Assembly: GCA_001795315.1 (NCBI GenBank)
Contig: MGOH01000058.1
Span: forward strand, 348 to 6,827
Direction of reading: 5' to 3'
Source: Chloroflexi bacterium RBG_19FT_COMBO_48_23
GTDB taxonomy: Bacteria; Chloroflexota; Dehalococcoidia; GIF9; UBA5620
Length of the DNA: 6,480 bases
Shown here: positions 6,083-6,480 of the stretch, piece by piece
How the letters are laid out: each line of letters starts with the position of its first letter
How positions within the stretch are numbered: the first letter of the stretch is position 1
The notes under the pieces: model-generated
The model's database searches: none
The model's input: only the letters and a program-made list of their open reading frames with translations
What the model was told of the DNA's origin: nothing
Made by a program: the position numbers and the translations under genes

Positions 6083-6480
6083 CTAGTAATCTATGCCCTT
6101 ACGGGACAATATCCCTTTATCAAACGGATGCTTTACCTTGACCATATCGGTGACTAAATCAGCCAGTTCAATTAACTTAGAGTCTGCGTATCGGCCGGTA
6201 AGAATAAGCTCCACCTTTTCTGGCTTGTCATGTATCAGTTTTATAACGTCAGCCAAATCAATCAGCTTCCAGGCTGCAGCCACGTTCACCTCATCGAGAA
6301 TGACTATATCATATTTCAGGCTGAGCACGGCTTTTCGTGCAGCCTCCAGAGCCTTTCGAGCTTCTTCTTCCTCCTCCGGTTTAACATTGGCAGGGTCAAC
6401 GAAATCTTGAAACCCGAACCTCTCAAAGGTTACATTAGACAGTTCGGATAGGATTTTCTGCTCTCCGTAGGGGAAATCGC
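6083..6480 (-). CDS. cobO: Cob(I)yrinic acid a,c-diamide / cob(I)alamin adenosyltransferase (CobO/BtuR type), C-terminal part
   Basis: Transfers the adenosyl group of ATP to cob(I)alamin or its precursors, producing the coenzyme B12 form used by the adjacent mutase. 132 codons are visible, reading in from the right edge with no start; the family is about 170-200 residues, so the N-terminal P-loop (usually GxGKT-like) lies outside the window. The visible part has YGEQKIL near the edge, RFGFQDFV, a glutamate-rich helix ([18 protein letters not shown]), the Walker-B-like [10 protein letters not shown], a [22 protein letters not shown] segment and the terminal [16 protein letters not shown], all characteristic of CobO. 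A GTG at 6328-6326 can be read as a start but is only an internal valine, because homology continues upstream to the edge. It is 14 nt upstream of the mutase gene, so a shared transcript is likely. Confidence 0.92.
   Translation of the reverse strand, partial: DFPYGEQKILSELSNVTFERFGFQDFVDPANVKPEEEEEARKALEAARKAVLSLKYDIVILDEVNVAAAWKLIDLADVIKLIHDKPEKVELILTGRYADSKLIELADLVTDMVKVKHPFDKGILSRKGIDY

Noticed and set aside
6083..6328. A shorter version of cobO starting at GTG 6328
   Set aside because: The reading frame and CobO homology continue upstream without a stop to the window edge, so the GTG is an internal valine codon.
6093..6410. A 105-codon plus-strand open frame opposite the cobO fragment
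   Set aside because: The product is Ser/Ala/Phe-rich, typical of the reverse frame of a real gene; the minus-strand frame has clear CobO motifs throughout.

Overview
The window is about 6.5 kb of tightly packed bacterial chromosome with every recognised gene on the minus strand. From right to left, in the direction of transcription, it reads: the C-terminal part of a CobO-type cobalamin adenosyltransferase, a B12-dependent acyl-CoA mutase large subunit, a 132-bp AT-rich spacer, an archaeal-type fructose-1,6-bisphosphate aldolase/phosphatase, an RdgB-type nucleotide-sanitising pyrophosphatase, moaA, moaC, and a dnaN beta-clamp gene that runs off the left edge. No tRNA, rRNA, CRISPR array, insertion sequence or phage gene is visible.

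The gene set suggests an anaerobic, autotrophic or acetyl-CoA/propionyl-CoA-metabolising bacterium. An archaeal-type bifunctional FBP aldolase/phosphatase together with a mutase whose catalytic and B12-binding parts are separate proteins would fit a Chloroflexota lineage such as Dehalococcoidia. That placement is an inference from gene content and could be wrong; some Firmicutes and other deep-branching anaerobes share these traits.

The layout falls into three likely transcription blocks. The first is cobO and the mutase (14-nt gap), where one makes the adenosylcobalamin that the other uses. The second is fbp, rdgB, moaA and moaC, with a 49-nt gap, then a 4-nt ATGA overlap, then a 2-nt gap with the moaC ribosome binding site inside the last codons of moaA. 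MoaA and MoaC carry out the two steps from GTP to cyclic pyranopterin monophosphate in molybdenum/tungsten cofactor synthesis. The third is dnaN, which has its own near-consensus sigma-70-type promoter just upstream.

Two things stand out. The mutase would normally be annotated as methylmalonyl-CoA mutase, but at the two positions that set substrate choice it carries Phe and Gln, as in isobutyryl-CoA mutase, rather than Tyr and Arg. The spacer downstream of it holds a run of eleven AT-rich units with a strict 7-bp period, switching from A-core to T-core units. I found no convincing new multi-gene system; apart from these two points the region looks like ordinary core metabolism.
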